DNA of 64,000 bases from Vibrio sp. Of7-15 (GTDB lineage Bacteria; Pseudomonadota; Gammaproteobacteria; Enterobacterales; Vibrionaceae), in assembly GCF_022347565.1 (NCBI RefSeq), contig NZ_JAKRGH010000007.1, forward strand, positions 62,001 through 126,000, in the 5' to 3' direction. Of the stretch, positions 53,001-60,868 are shown one piece after another; within the stretch, counting starts at the first letter, position 1; each line of letters opens with the position of its first letter. The position numbers and the translations under genes are program-made. Below the pieces are notes generated by a model. That model saw nothing but the letters and a program-made list of their open reading frames with translations, had not been told where the DNA came from and did not search any database.

Positions 53001-53300
53001 AGCTATTTAAAACGTTTCCCGCTTGATGTTATTAAAATTGATCGAAGTTTTGTTGATGGAGTGCTCAATGACCAATCCGATGCGAGTTTAGTTGAAGCAG
53101 TTATCACCTTAGGGCATAACTTAAATTTACGTATCGTCGGTGAGGGAATCGAATCTAAAGAGCATTATGACTATTTAAAACAGCTTGGATGTGATTTTGG
53201 CCAAGGTTATTATATGGCTAAGCCCTTGCCATTTAAGCAGTTTGTTGCCTTGTTGGAAGAGTCCCCTCATGCATTTGTCCCCGCTATTGAGTTTGGTTAA
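50058..53300 (+). CDS. NIT-HAMP-PAS-GGDEF-EAL protein
   Basis: A 1080-residue protein. TM1 is at about residues 20-40. A NIT-like sensor follows (LLDQLQVERALSAGYVASKG matches the helical nitrate/nitrite-sensing pattern), TM2 at about 437-460, HAMP, PAS (about 514-635, with EVVNPAFTKISGYSAEEV), GGDEF (RIGGDEF near 717) and EAL (AEALIRW near 847). Both catalytic motifs look intact. It would make and/or break c-di-GMP in response to nitrate or nitrite. AAGGAGC precedes the ATG at 50058. Confidence 0.87.
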   Translation: MVSAWMRFRAIFHSLTIRTQLSTFIFLPLLAILAFGGMQIGHNYEQWDAARSNQKSVHAMEVLSQLLDQLQVERALSAGYVASKGGFFALDLPTQRVRTDDAIHEFTALQKQLTLDFVPRLPQSASIGIEQTRYRIDASISALKTQREDIDLLKDMDFFSYYSQLNNDLLLLVEQLQVQSEDIVLPEYHRDLLNLLWVQEHAAQEKGKINGVFSAEAFNITDFQEIGRYIAGQESLIITFFSSANKDHQTLLAELLDDPVVAQVDSIRSQAKKKLHQYELLNAIRKQIGYGGLIHNFKNYVIRGEQKYADNFQQQLGVVFNIIEKFENTHRDNAINQKALYAIKQTFIEYQEKMAMAIELKKQNQDVESIDRLVRITDDQALSAIVHLEGESAQLNTEQWWEAASQRIAIFKRVSFHILETMQHKANELEASNANKLMLTFFFFLITLLITVFVGFLLWQRIVGKIKAIATAMKNMQKTRDFDKYLEVSGNDEIAQMASAYNSMLDERKESNRLFVLSAAVFEHATEAIMITNNSNVIEVVNPAFTKISGYSAEEVMGKTPAVLKSGRQDSAFYKRMWDTLVEKDCWEGEIWNKRKNGDIYPEYLSISVVKDSEGQITQFISMFSDITKRKKYEQNIWYQANFDQLTGLPNRKYCMERLFEEIQDAARNEAQVGLMFLDLDRFKLINDTLGHTAGDELLQLVATRLRLCLREDDIVARIGGDEFVAILPNIKNRLEVERVAQKVIALLSNSFTLGQHYESVVSTSIGMTLFPQDGTCVETLLRNADTAMYQAKDEGRNTYRFYSEQMNIDVVNRMQLEQDLRRAITNHEFQLYYQPIVSLKTGAIVGAEALIRWLHPDKGLIFPDTFIGISEETGLIEPIGEWVIHQALEDLRRWHDMGHVISVSVNVSSRQCTHNRDKKLDEIVTSKLQNTNINPDYFHIEMTESVLLGEDKAGVDMIKCLRDMGVAIHMDDFGTGYSSLSYLKRFPLDVIKIDRSFVDGVLNDQSDASLVEAVITLGHNLNLRIVGEGIESKEHYDYLKQLGCDFGQGYYMAKPLPFKQFVALLEESPHAFVPAIEFG

Positions 53301-53392
53301 TCCTCTTTTTAATGGGGGTATTGTGAGTTAGTGGTTTTTTTCTTTCGGCAGTTCTGATACAAAGCCTGCCTGCTGATGAAAAGAGCCTGATA

Positions 53393-54049
53393 ATGAGAAT
53401 ATTCCAACAAGATGCAACCGAATGGTTAGCTTCCCTTCCTGATGCAAGCGTGGATTTGTTAATTACAGATCCACCTTACGAATCTTTAGAAAAACATCGC
53501 TCAGTCGGAACGACGACTCGTCTTAAGCAAAGCAAGGGCTCTAGCAATCAGTGGTTTGATATTTTTCCAAACCAACGCTTTGATGAGTTTTTTGAGCAAG
53601 TCTATCGAGTGATGAAAAAGAACACGCATTTTTACTTGTTCTGCGATCAAGAAACCATGTTTGAGATTAAGCCTATGGCGGAAAAGGCTGGTTTTAAATT
53701 TTGGAAGCCAATCGTGTGGGATAAAGTGGCCATTGGAATGGGTTACCACTACCGCGCTCGTTATGAATTTATTCTCTTTTTTGAAAAAGGGAAACGTAAA
53801 CTTAATAACTTAGGCATTCCTGACGTATTGCAACAAAAGCGTGTTTGGCGCGGGTATCCAACGGAAAAACCAGTGCCATTGTTAGAAATACTGATTGAGC
53901 AAAGTAGTGAGCCAGGTGAGTTAGTTATTGATCCCTTTTTTGGTTCTGGCTCCACGCTGGTGGCAGCAGAGATGCTGGAAAGAAAGGCGATGGGATCAGA
54001 CATTTCTGATGGTGCTCACCAGCATTTGATTAGTCGGTTAAATAAATAG
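53393..54049 (+). CDS. DNA N-4/N-6 methyltransferase (orphan)
   Basis: A 218-residue DNA methyltransferase. The catalytic DPPY is in ITDPPYESL near residue 25 and the SAM loop is DPFFGSGSTLVAAE near the C-terminus, so the order is that of the beta class (catalytic motif before SAM motif). The target recognition region is short. It probably modifies adenine N6 or cytosine N4. No restriction endonuclease gene is adjacent. The next gene begins 8 bases later and encodes a zinc-ribbon protein. Confidence 0.82.
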   Translation: MRIFQQDATEWLASLPDASVDLLITDPPYESLEKHRSVGTTTRLKQSKGSSNQWFDIFPNQRFDEFFEQVYRVMKKNTHFYLFCDQETMFEIKPMAEKAGFKFWKPIVWDKVAIGMGYHYRARYEFILFFEKGKRKLNNLGIPDVLQQKRVWRGYPTEKPVPLLEILIEQSSEPGELVIDPFFGSGSTLVAAEMLERKAMGSDISDGAHQHLISRLNK

Positions 54050-54057
54050 AGAAAGTG

Positions 54058-54309
54058 ATGGCAAAACCCAATAAAAAAGGCCCGACGTCGACCGTAGATG
54101 TGTATTGCGCTAAGTGTCGTACTCAATTATTTAAGTATCGTAAAGGGGGTAAGGGATCGTTGGTTAAATGCTTTAAAGAAAGGATCACGGTTGATTTTAC
54201 GACTGAGCCTTGTCAGTGTCCTAATTGCAATACTGTGTTTGCGCGAGATACTTTAGTAAGAGGCACACCCGCGTTTAAAATGATTGGTGGTAAAGTTACA
54301 TCCAAATAG
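54058..54309 (+). CDS. Zinc-ribbon protein paired with the methyltransferase
   Basis: An 83-residue basic protein with two zinc-binding pairs, CAKC in VYCAKCRTQLFKY and CPNC in CQCPNCNTVFARD, with two further cysteines between. This pattern is like small zinc-finger proteins and resembles the Com protein of phage Mu in its first knuckle (YCAKCRTQLFK), which I note only as a likeness. It directly follows the methyltransferase with GAGAAAG as ribosome site. ATG 54058 is preferred to GTG 54055. Confidence 0.65.
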   Translation: MAKPNKKGPTSTVDVYCAKCRTQLFKYRKGGKGSLVKCFKERITVDFTTEPCQCPNCNTVFARDTLVRGTPAFKMIGGKVTSK

Positions 54310-54465
54310 CATTAAAATGATGTAGGAAACCCCTTAGGCTTTTCATGAAAGATTACTCTTCGGATTCAACCTAGGTTAGAGCAACTATAATCAACATTAC
54401 AAATACAGACGGTTTGTTTTGTTTGGCTTAGTTAGCTGTTCTAGGTTGAAGAAGGAATAAAAACA

Positions 54466-55245
54466 ATGAAGCTGATTGTTTTTTTGGTTGTGTTCTATTC
54501 CGTGGCATCATCAGTGCACGCAAAAACGCTGATACTCGCGTATGAATCGAAACCTAACCCCCCTTATTATTATGGCGATGGCCCTCATTTAGAATCAGAC
54601 ACTCCAGGGGTAACCATTGAAGTTCTTCATCGGGTTGCTGAGCGGTTTGACATTGAATTTAAGTTTAAACGAATGACATGGGTTCGGGTATTGGATGCGG
54701 TTCGAGCAAACCAAGTCGATGGCATTTTTCATGGTAGCTTCAAGCCTGAACGTATGAAAATAGGGGTGTACCCTATGCTGGATAGTCAGCCGGATCCTAC
54801 CCGCCAAATCATGAGCCAATCCTATTATCTTTATAAGAGAAAAGGTGCCCCAATTGAATGGGATGGGAGCAAGTTTCATCAAATAACGGGACCGATTGGG
54901 ATCACTCGTGGCTATTCGATTACCTATGATTTAACCGCAATGGGTATCGAATACGAAGAAAGTGTTTCACAATATGTTGGTTTGAAAAAATTACAGGTCG
55001 ATCGAGTTGCTGGTATGGTGGATTTAGAAGGGATCACTGATCCAAAGCTGCAATTATATCAAGACGAATTTACTGACGTTATCAAAGTTAGCCCGCCAGT
55101 AAAAAGCAAACCTTATTATCTGATTTTTTCACACCAGTTTTATTCCGAAAATACAGAGTTAGCTGAAGCTATCTGGCAGGAAATTAAAGCCATTCGATCG
55201 TCAGAGGAATATGGCAATATATCTAAGAAATACTTACGCGACTGA
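54466..55245 (+). CDS. Periplasmic solute-binding protein (SBP_bac_3-like)
   Basis: A 259-residue exported protein with a signal peptide ending in SVHA. The mature part (TLILAYESKPNPPYYYGDGP) and the segment VDGIFHGSFKPERMKIG are like the amino-acid-binding SBP_bac_3 family. No transporter permease or ATPase is near, so it may be a stand-alone sensor protein or work with a distant transporter. The ligand is unknown. GAAGGAA lies before the ATG. Confidence 0.75.
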   Translation: MKLIVFLVVFYSVASSVHAKTLILAYESKPNPPYYYGDGPHLESDTPGVTIEVLHRVAERFDIEFKFKRMTWVRVLDAVRANQVDGIFHGSFKPERMKIGVYPMLDSQPDPTRQIMSQSYYLYKRKGAPIEWDGSKFHQITGPIGITRGYSITYDLTAMGIEYEESVSQYVGLKKLQVDRVAGMVDLEGITDPKLQLYQDEFTDVIKVSPPVKSKPYYLIFSHQFYSENTELAEAIWQEIKAIRSSEEYGNISKKYLRD

Positions 55246-55337
55246 AAATAGAGGCATTAAAAGAAGAAAATTATTTTAAGAATTGGAGTAACGCGCCGAT
55301 ACTTATATAAATAATTAATCTTAATCAGGAAAACCTA

Positions 55338-55970
55338 ATGCATAAACAGATGGCCCTAATGGGTGTTTTATTGCTATCCGGCTGCAGTACCAGCTCATCT
55401 ATGCTTGATGTCGCCCCCGCATACCCACCAATTCCTGGTTTTGAGTTCTCTTCAGCGTCAGGAGTTCCTCAGACTAGAATGATGGCTTCCAACACGGTTG
55501 TTGAAGAGCCCGAACCCAAAGTACTTGGTCCTTATGGCCAGCTACGTAATCAAAGTATGATCGATTTAGCGGCTGAGCTAAGAAGGCAGGGGATTCCTTT
55601 TCGTTATGATGGCGATAACGAACAAGTGTTAATGATATTAGAAAAAATTCGGTTTAATACCAGTTCCTCTAAGCTTGGTATGGACGGAAAAGCGACGTTA
55701 AATCAGTTAGCGAATATTATTCGCCCTTTAAATGATCTCGTGGTGGTCATTGATGGTCATACGGATGATATTGGTAATGAAATGATGAATTTTCCATTGT
55801 CTGAAAAGCGAGCCAGTACCGTTCGGTATCATTTGCTGCAGCAGCACCTAGACCCTGAAAACATTTATTCGCGAGGTTTTGGTGAACACACACCAGCTTG
55901 TGACAATGGTAGTTCTGTTGGCCGTCAATGTAATCGACGTGTAGAAATTACTTTCATTGGTCAGGATTAA
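55338..55970 (+). CDS. OmpA-family lipoprotein
   Basis: A 210-residue outer-membrane lipoprotein. The lipobox is LLLSGC near the N-terminus. The C-terminal 120 residues form an OmpA-like peptidoglycan-binding domain (IRFNTSSSKL, IDGHTDDIGNEMMNFPLSEK, RVEITF). It may link the outer membrane to the cell wall. The aldehyde dehydrogenase gene begins one base after its stop, so the two are probably co-transcribed, although no functional link is known. Confidence 0.85.
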   Translation: MHKQMALMGVLLLSGCSTSSSMLDVAPAYPPIPGFEFSSASGVPQTRMMASNTVVEEPEPKVLGPYGQLRNQSMIDLAAELRRQGIPFRYDGDNEQVLMILEKIRFNTSSSKLGMDGKATLNQLANIIRPLNDLVVVIDGHTDDIGNEMMNFPLSEKRASTVRYHLLQQHLDPENIYSRGFGEHTPACDNGSSVGRQCNRRVEITFIGQD

Positions 55971-55971
55971 C

Positions 55972-57405
55972 ATGGATAACATTAAAAATCAGTCACTGCT
56001 GTCTTGCTTGGTTAATAAGAATCATCAGGATGCCATCGCTGTGGTCAACCCTGCGACCGGAGAAATACTTGGGTACGTTGCATCAGACACCAGCAGCGAT
56101 ATTCAGCAAGTGATTGATAATGCTCATCAGGCACAAAAAGAGTGGCGAACGTTACCTGCCAAAGAACGTTCTGAACGTTTGCAGCACTGGTATCAACTTT
56201 TACTGGAAAACAAAGAAGATCTCGCGTTATTAATGACCTTGGAGCAAGGTAAACCGTTAGCCGAATCAATAGGTGAAGTGAAGTACGGGGCTTCGTTTGT
56301 ACAGTGGTTCGCTGAAGAAGCAAAGCGAGCTTACGGGGAAACCATTCCTGCTCCAAGTGGTGATAAACGCATTATGACCATGAAGCAGCCCGTTGGGGTT
56401 GCCGCTGCGATTACGCCTTGGAATTTTCCTCTTGCCATGATCACTCGTAAGGCAGCACCAGCTTTAGCGGCGGGGTGTGCTTTTATTGTTAAGCCAGCCG
56501 TTCAAACGCCTTTATCTGCGTATGCAGCTGTTGAGCTGGCCTATCAAGCTGGGATCCCACGTGAGTTGTTAAGTGTGGTTAATAGCTCTGACGCAGCCAT
56601 GGTAGGGCAGCTGTTTTGTAGTCACCCTAAAGTGGCAAAGCTGTCTTTTACTGGCTCAACTCGGGTTGGAAAAATACTATTAAGCCAAAGTGCGCAAACT
56701 GTTCAAAAGGTATCGATGGAGCTTGGCGGTAATGCGCCATTCATTGTTTTTGATGATGCAGATATTGATAAAGCCGTACAAGGAGCCGTTGCATCTAAAT
56801 TTCGTAATGCGGGCCAAACTTGTGTGTGTGCGAATCGTTTTTATGTTCAAGAACGAGTGTATGACGATTTTGTGACTAAGTTTGTTGCCGCTGTAGAGCA
56901 GCTCAATGTGGGGAATGGATTAGAATCCGATACCGATATTGGCCCTATTATTGATGATGTAGCTAAAAAGAACATTACAGAGATCGTTAATATTGCACGT
57001 TTACAGGGCGCAGTGCAGGCTTCAAAACCTCGCGAGCAGAGCGGGTTGTTTTTGGATCCAGTTGTACTAACGAATGTCACTCAGGGGATGGATATTGTTC
57101 AACAAGAAATTTTTGGCCCTGTGGCCCCTGTTATTAAGTTCAGTGAAGACGACGAGTTGATCAAATTAGCGAACGATACGGTGTATGGCCTCGCTTCTTA
57201 TTTTTATAGCAACGATATTAATCGTGTGTGGAAAATTGCAGAGGCACTTGAATATGGCATGGTTGGGGTTAATGAAGGCATTATATCAACGGAAGTTGCG
57301 CCATTTGGTGGCGTGAAAGAATCTGGTATTGGCCGTGAAGGTGCTAAACAAGGTTTAGAAGAGTATTTAGAGACGAAATACCTTTGCTTTGGTGGTCTAA
57401 ATTAA
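55972..57405 (+). CDS. NAD(P)-dependent aldehyde dehydrogenase, GabD-like
   Basis: A 477-residue aldehyde dehydrogenase, close to succinate-semialdehyde dehydrogenase (GabD). The catalytic Glu is in VSMELGGNAPFI and the catalytic Cys is in NAGQTCVCANRF. The NAD-binding segment FTGSTRVGK and PWNFPLAM are typical. The substrate is not certain, since related enzymes act on glutarate semialdehyde and others. AGGA precedes ATG 55972; an in-frame ATG at 55957 lies within the OmpA gene. Confidence 0.87.
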   Translation: MDNIKNQSLLSCLVNKNHQDAIAVVNPATGEILGYVASDTSSDIQQVIDNAHQAQKEWRTLPAKERSERLQHWYQLLLENKEDLALLMTLEQGKPLAESIGEVKYGASFVQWFAEEAKRAYGETIPAPSGDKRIMTMKQPVGVAAAITPWNFPLAMITRKAAPALAAGCAFIVKPAVQTPLSAYAAVELAYQAGIPRELLSVVNSSDAAMVGQLFCSHPKVAKLSFTGSTRVGKILLSQSAQTVQKVSMELGGNAPFIVFDDADIDKAVQGAVASKFRNAGQTCVCANRFYVQERVYDDFVTKFVAAVEQLNVGNGLESDTDIGPIIDDVAKKNITEIVNIARLQGAVQASKPREQSGLFLDPVVLTNVTQGMDIVQQEIFGPVAPVIKFSEDDELIKLANDTVYGLASYFYSNDINRVWKIAEALEYGMVGVNEGIISTEVAPFGGVKESGIGREGAKQGLEEYLETKYLCFGGLN

Positions 57406-57740
57406 CCGTTACCGTCGCTAAGGTTGAAGGGTAATTCTCTCCACTAGACTCCGTATTACCAACTGATTATCTATTCAATATGTTGATATAGCTATCTAAT
57501 TCAAATTTTTATTTTGTAGGAATACGGGGTTAAGGCATTAAAGTGTTGCTGGTGTGTTAACTTTTCAGGCTGATGTACCAATACCCTCCTATTAGGGATA
57601 ATACCTGTAATAACTCTATTTTTTAGTTAATATACATTATTTGTGGTGAATGTTAACTGCATTACAGGGAATAAATTGAAAGTCAAAAGTTAGAATTACC
57701 TCAATACAACAGGAAAGTTAAATAAATGTTGAGGTAATGC
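57406..57740. other. 335-base intergenic region before ctlX
   Basis: AT-rich, with no gene. It ends with an inverted repeat that covers the ctlX ribosome site. No clear ArgR site was found. Confidence 0.45.
57695..57738 (+). repeat. Inverted repeat enclosing the ctlX ribosome site
   Basis: ATTACCTCAA (57695-57704) and TTGAGGTAAT (57729-57738) are perfect complements with a 24-base loop. GAGG (57731-57734), the likely Shine-Dalgarno, is in the right arm, and the ATG follows at 57741. Confidence 0.6.
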
Positions 57741-58709
57741 ATGGCCAATGTAGCTTGCGATTTAGTTGAAATGCATAATGAATTAAAACCGCATACGGCA
57801 TCCACCGTATTGATGGTTCCACCAGTGCATTTTAAGTTTAATGCTGAAACCAGCGCTGATAACGAATTTCAACACACCACGTCTTTAAGTGACGAGCAAG
57901 TACGCAAACAAGCTCTGGAAGAGTTTAATGCGATGGTGGCATCCCTACGTTCTAATGACGTAGAAGTAATCGTGATGGATTACCCAGAGTCAGATGTAGA
58001 AACACCAGATGCTGTTTTCCCTAATAACTGGTTTAGTACCACACCGGAAGGAGATTTGTTCTTCTTCCCTATGGCTTGCCCAAATCGTCGTAATGAAGTG
58101 CGAAGTGAGCTTATTCAGTCTTACTTTCAGCAAAGTGGTAAACATGTAAAGCAAGTTCGTACGTTAGCGGATGCTAATGATGGGGCATTTTTAGAAAGTA
58201 CGGGTGTGATGATCATGGATCATCGCAACGACACGATTTATGCAGCACTTTCTACACGCTGCGATCGTGAACTGCTAGAAGAGTATGCTGAACTTAACAA
58301 TGTTTCTCGGGTCATCAGTTTCCAAACGACTTTGCCATCAGGCAGCCCGATTTATCATACGAATGTCATGATGGCGATTGGTGAGTCTTTCTGTGTCGTT
58401 TGTGATGAAATCATTCCTGAGTTTGAACGTCGATATGTCTTGAAGCAGTTGGGTCGTACGAAAGAAGTTATTTCAATCAGCCTTGATCAAATGAACAAAT
58501 TTTGTGGCAATCTACTACAAATTGAAAATAGCAAAGGCGAGAAGTTGATAGCCATGTCTCTTTCGGCATTCAATGCGTTTACCGATGAACAAAAAGAGGT
58601 TTTATCTCGTCACGGAAAACTTCTTCCGTTTGATGTTTCTACTATTGAGACCATCGGTGGTGGCAGTGTACGTTGTATGCTAGGTGAAGTTTTCCTACCA
58701 ACTAAGTAA
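57741..58709 (+). CDS. ctlX: Arginine deiminase-related hydrolase, CtlX-like
   Basis: A 322-residue amidinotransferase-fold protein resembling CtlX (citrulline utilization hydrolase). The catalytic Cys is in GGGSVRCMLGE at the C-terminus, the His is in YHTNVMM, and acidic residues are in FPNNWFSTT and FLESTG. The family acts on guanidino or ureido compounds. Neither the arcABC genes nor a citrulline operon is present here. The inverted repeat before the gene may control its translation. A terminator follows. Confidence 0.8.
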   Translation: MANVACDLVEMHNELKPHTASTVLMVPPVHFKFNAETSADNEFQHTTSLSDEQVRKQALEEFNAMVASLRSNDVEVIVMDYPESDVETPDAVFPNNWFSTTPEGDLFFFPMACPNRRNEVRSELIQSYFQQSGKHVKQVRTLADANDGAFLESTGVMIMDHRNDTIYAALSTRCDRELLEEYAELNNVSRVISFQTTLPSGSPIYHTNVMMAIGESFCVVCDEIIPEFERRYVLKQLGRTKEVISISLDQMNKFCGNLLQIENSKGEKLIAMSLSAFNAFTDEQKEVLSRHGKLLPFDVSTIETIGGGSVRCMLGEVFLPTK

Positions 58710-58720
58710 TTCGTACAAAT

Positions 58721-58765
58721 GCTGTCACTGAAGGGAGATGTATTTCAGTGACAGCTATTTTCTTG
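58721..58765 (+). terminator. Terminator after ctlX
   Basis: GCTGTCACTGAA (58721-58732) and TTCAGTGACAGC (58744-58755) are perfect complements around an 11-base loop, followed by TATTTTCTTG. It separates ctlX from the - strand acyltransferase. Confidence 0.75.
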
Positions 58766-58798
58766 TCTTTGTATCATTTTTTCAGTAATCACTTAGTG

Positions 58799-60289
58799 TT
58801 AATTCAGGGTTACTTCATTTCCTCTCTCATCTTTATTAAATATTTTTAGTCTTGCAATTTGGTCTTGTAGCCAAATACTCGTAGCCATAAATAACAAGAA
58901 ACTAACGGTGTAATAAAGTAGGGGCATCGAAAAGAAGCTCTGCAGTGGATCACCTTGCATCACAAAGTGGCTTAATAGCCAATCTAAACCACCATTTAAA
59001 GCAAAAGTTATCCAGAATGCTGATAATAGTAAAGCTGAAGTGATTGTTGAAGCCAGTGGTAACGAACGGTATTGAGGTTTTAATAACCAAGCCATTAACA
59101 TATAACTGGATAAATGAACAAAGAGCGCTGAAGTGATAACGGAAGTGGACGATATATTAAAGAGATTTTCACCATCTGTTGTGCCAGATATAAAGAACAC
59201 GATCCAATATGCACCACTGAATATAGCAAGGTATTGGAAACGTTGTATCACGCTTTTAGAGAGTAGGATGTAAAACGCTTTTCTTAACAGTAGGTAGAGA
59301 GCAATATTGATCGTTAACATCACCGGGACAACGAGCAGTTGCCAAGCTACGTTGTTTGAATGCTCCGCCATTTTTTCAGGAACCGTGTAATAACCGTGAA
59401 ACCATAACAAAGCGCCATAAAAAGAGTGTACCACACCATGGTTTAAATATATTTCCCCACTGTGTGATCCTAATTTTGAGAAAAAGGTGGGTTGGTTACT
59501 GTTTTTCTTCGTTATCGCTACCATAAACAAAGCGACGGTGAGCAGTGGGGTGAATAAGTAATACTCTCCAATCGGCCCCTCTAGATCTAAGATAAGGTAC
59601 AGCCCCTCCGCAGTCATGAGTGCTCCAGCTACAATCGCGATAGCTAACCAAACAAAACTATTTCGACTGATATTAAGCAATTTATCTAGCCATTTTTGAT
59701 GCAGAAGCTGATAACCTAAAGTGACATAAAAGAGAGCGAAGAAAGCGGCATCACGAGCGTAAATGCTAGGAAACTGCGCGGATTCTGGCAGTAAGGGCTG
59801 ATAAGATTGATTGGCCAATCCAATACTATGCAAAAGAGCGGCGATGACAAATAGCCAGCTTGTTTTATTAATGTGTACAGCGATGGCTAAAGCGACAATC
59901 GCATAAATTAAAGCAGGAAGAAACCATAATATTTCTGAGCCAACCGTTCCATAATATAAGGTGAGGCTTAGTTCTATTGGGCGCCATTGCCCCATGACTA
60001 ACCCAAAAACAGCGTAATAAATAAGGCTCCACACGACATACATCATTAACAGTTTTGTTAGGTAGTTAACGGTATATCCAAAAATGGTTTTTTGTTTTAT
60101 ACGTTGGTGAAATAGAAATCCGGCGATGATAAAAAACACTGGGACGGCAAATCGTGAAATAATATTAAAACTCAAATAAAAGCGGTTAAATTCAACGCCT
60201 TGGTAATAATAAAAAATACCGTAGTGGATAACAAATACAGCAGCAATGGCTAATAGTTTTAAACTATCAAGTGAGTGCACCCGACTCAT
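58799..60289 (-). CDS. Acyltransferase-3 family membrane protein
   Basis: A 496-residue polytopic membrane protein of the acyltransferase-3 family. The first helix has the conserved RVHSLDSLKLLAIAAVFVIH pattern with a histidine. SRFAVPVFFIIAGFLF is typical. About 12 hydrophobic helices are visible. Such proteins O-acylate surface polysaccharides or lipids. The C-terminal 150 residues add further helices beyond the usual 340-residue domain. It stands alone on the - strand, convergent with ctlX. Confidence 0.85.
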   Translation of the reverse strand: MSRVHSLDSLKLLAIAAVFVIHYGIFYYYQGVEFNRFYLSFNIISRFAVPVFFIIAGFLFHQRIKQKTIFGYTVNYLTKLLMMYVVWSLIYYAVFGLVMGQWRPIELSLTLYYGTVGSEILWFLPALIYAIVALAIAVHINKTSWLFVIAALLHSIGLANQSYQPLLPESAQFPSIYARDAAFFALFYVTLGYQLLHQKWLDKLLNISRNSFVWLAIAIVAGALMTAEGLYLILDLEGPIGEYYLFTPLLTVALFMVAITKKNSNQPTFFSKLGSHSGEIYLNHGVVHSFYGALLWFHGYYTVPEKMAEHSNNVAWQLLVVPVMLTINIALYLLLRKAFYILLSKSVIQRFQYLAIFSGAYWIVFFISGTTDGENLFNISSTSVITSALFVHLSSYMLMAWLLKPQYRSLPLASTITSALLLSAFWITFALNGGLDWLLSHFVMQGDPLQSFFSMPLLYYTVSFLLFMATSIWLQDQIARLKIFNKDERGNEVTLN

Positions 60290-60868
60290 ACACTTATCCT
60301 TATTTATTGTAAGGTTTTGGTGTGTGAAATATTACTATAATTAATCATGTGCATATCGACATCAATTTATAAAAAACGACTGAGTTCACTAATTCTTTTC
60401 CCCTTTTTCTACACTTTGTATTGCCGTACAGTTTAAGTTTCACTAACTATTACATTTAATTGTGATATAGTTCACGATAATGTCTTTGTAATTGATAGAA
60501 CTCATGGTAATAACTCTGACTGTTTAGTCTATTTTTGGTCAGAGAATCATCTCATCAGTAGTCGTTAACTACTGAAATCTGCACCTGCTCTGGTCATGGA
60601 CACCGGCTTCGGTGATTTTCGTGAACATAGAGTCATCAACTAAGACTTAGGTAGAAGTATTTGGCCTAGTGCCTTCGTCGCTTATTGGCGTGATTATTCC
60701 TGCCTGTACCTATTGTAAACCGTTTAAAAACCTTAGATTTCAAGGCGATTTTTCGATCGTGCTATTTAGCATTCAGCTAACGCGTATTGATAGCTATGGA
60801 GTTTTTAAGCCAATGTTGTTTCGCAATCAGCTTTTTAAGTGTTTGCTGAAGTTTAATGAGGATTCAAT
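60290..60868. other. 579-base intergenic region with a structured leader before yfcC
   Basis: The first 200 bases are AT-rich and must hold divergent promoters. From about 60540 the DNA becomes rich in inverted repeats (listed next). A 67-codon frame (60669-60872) starts with GTG and lacks a ribosome site, but its stop overlaps the yfcC ATG as ATGA; it may be a leader peptide or chance. Confidence 0.45.
60555..60616 (+). repeat. Pair of hairpins in the yfcC leader
   Basis: TCAGTAGT (60555-60562) and ACTACTGA (60568-60575) pair perfectly around CGTTA. About 25 bases on, CACCG-GCTT-CGGTG forms a second short stem (about 60601-60614). CAGAG near 60539 can pair with CTCTG near 60588. This suggests a folded RNA leader, though I cannot assign a riboswitch class. 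Confidence 0.45.

Noticed and set aside
57472-57680. ArgR boxes before ctlX
   Set aside because: TGAAT and TATTCA fragments are present, but no pair fits the TGAAT-N4-ATTCA spacing.
60540-60660. Lysine, c-di-GMP or other known riboswitch in the yfcC leader
   Set aside because: The conserved core sequences of the lysine, c-di-GMP-I, glycine and purine classes were not seen.
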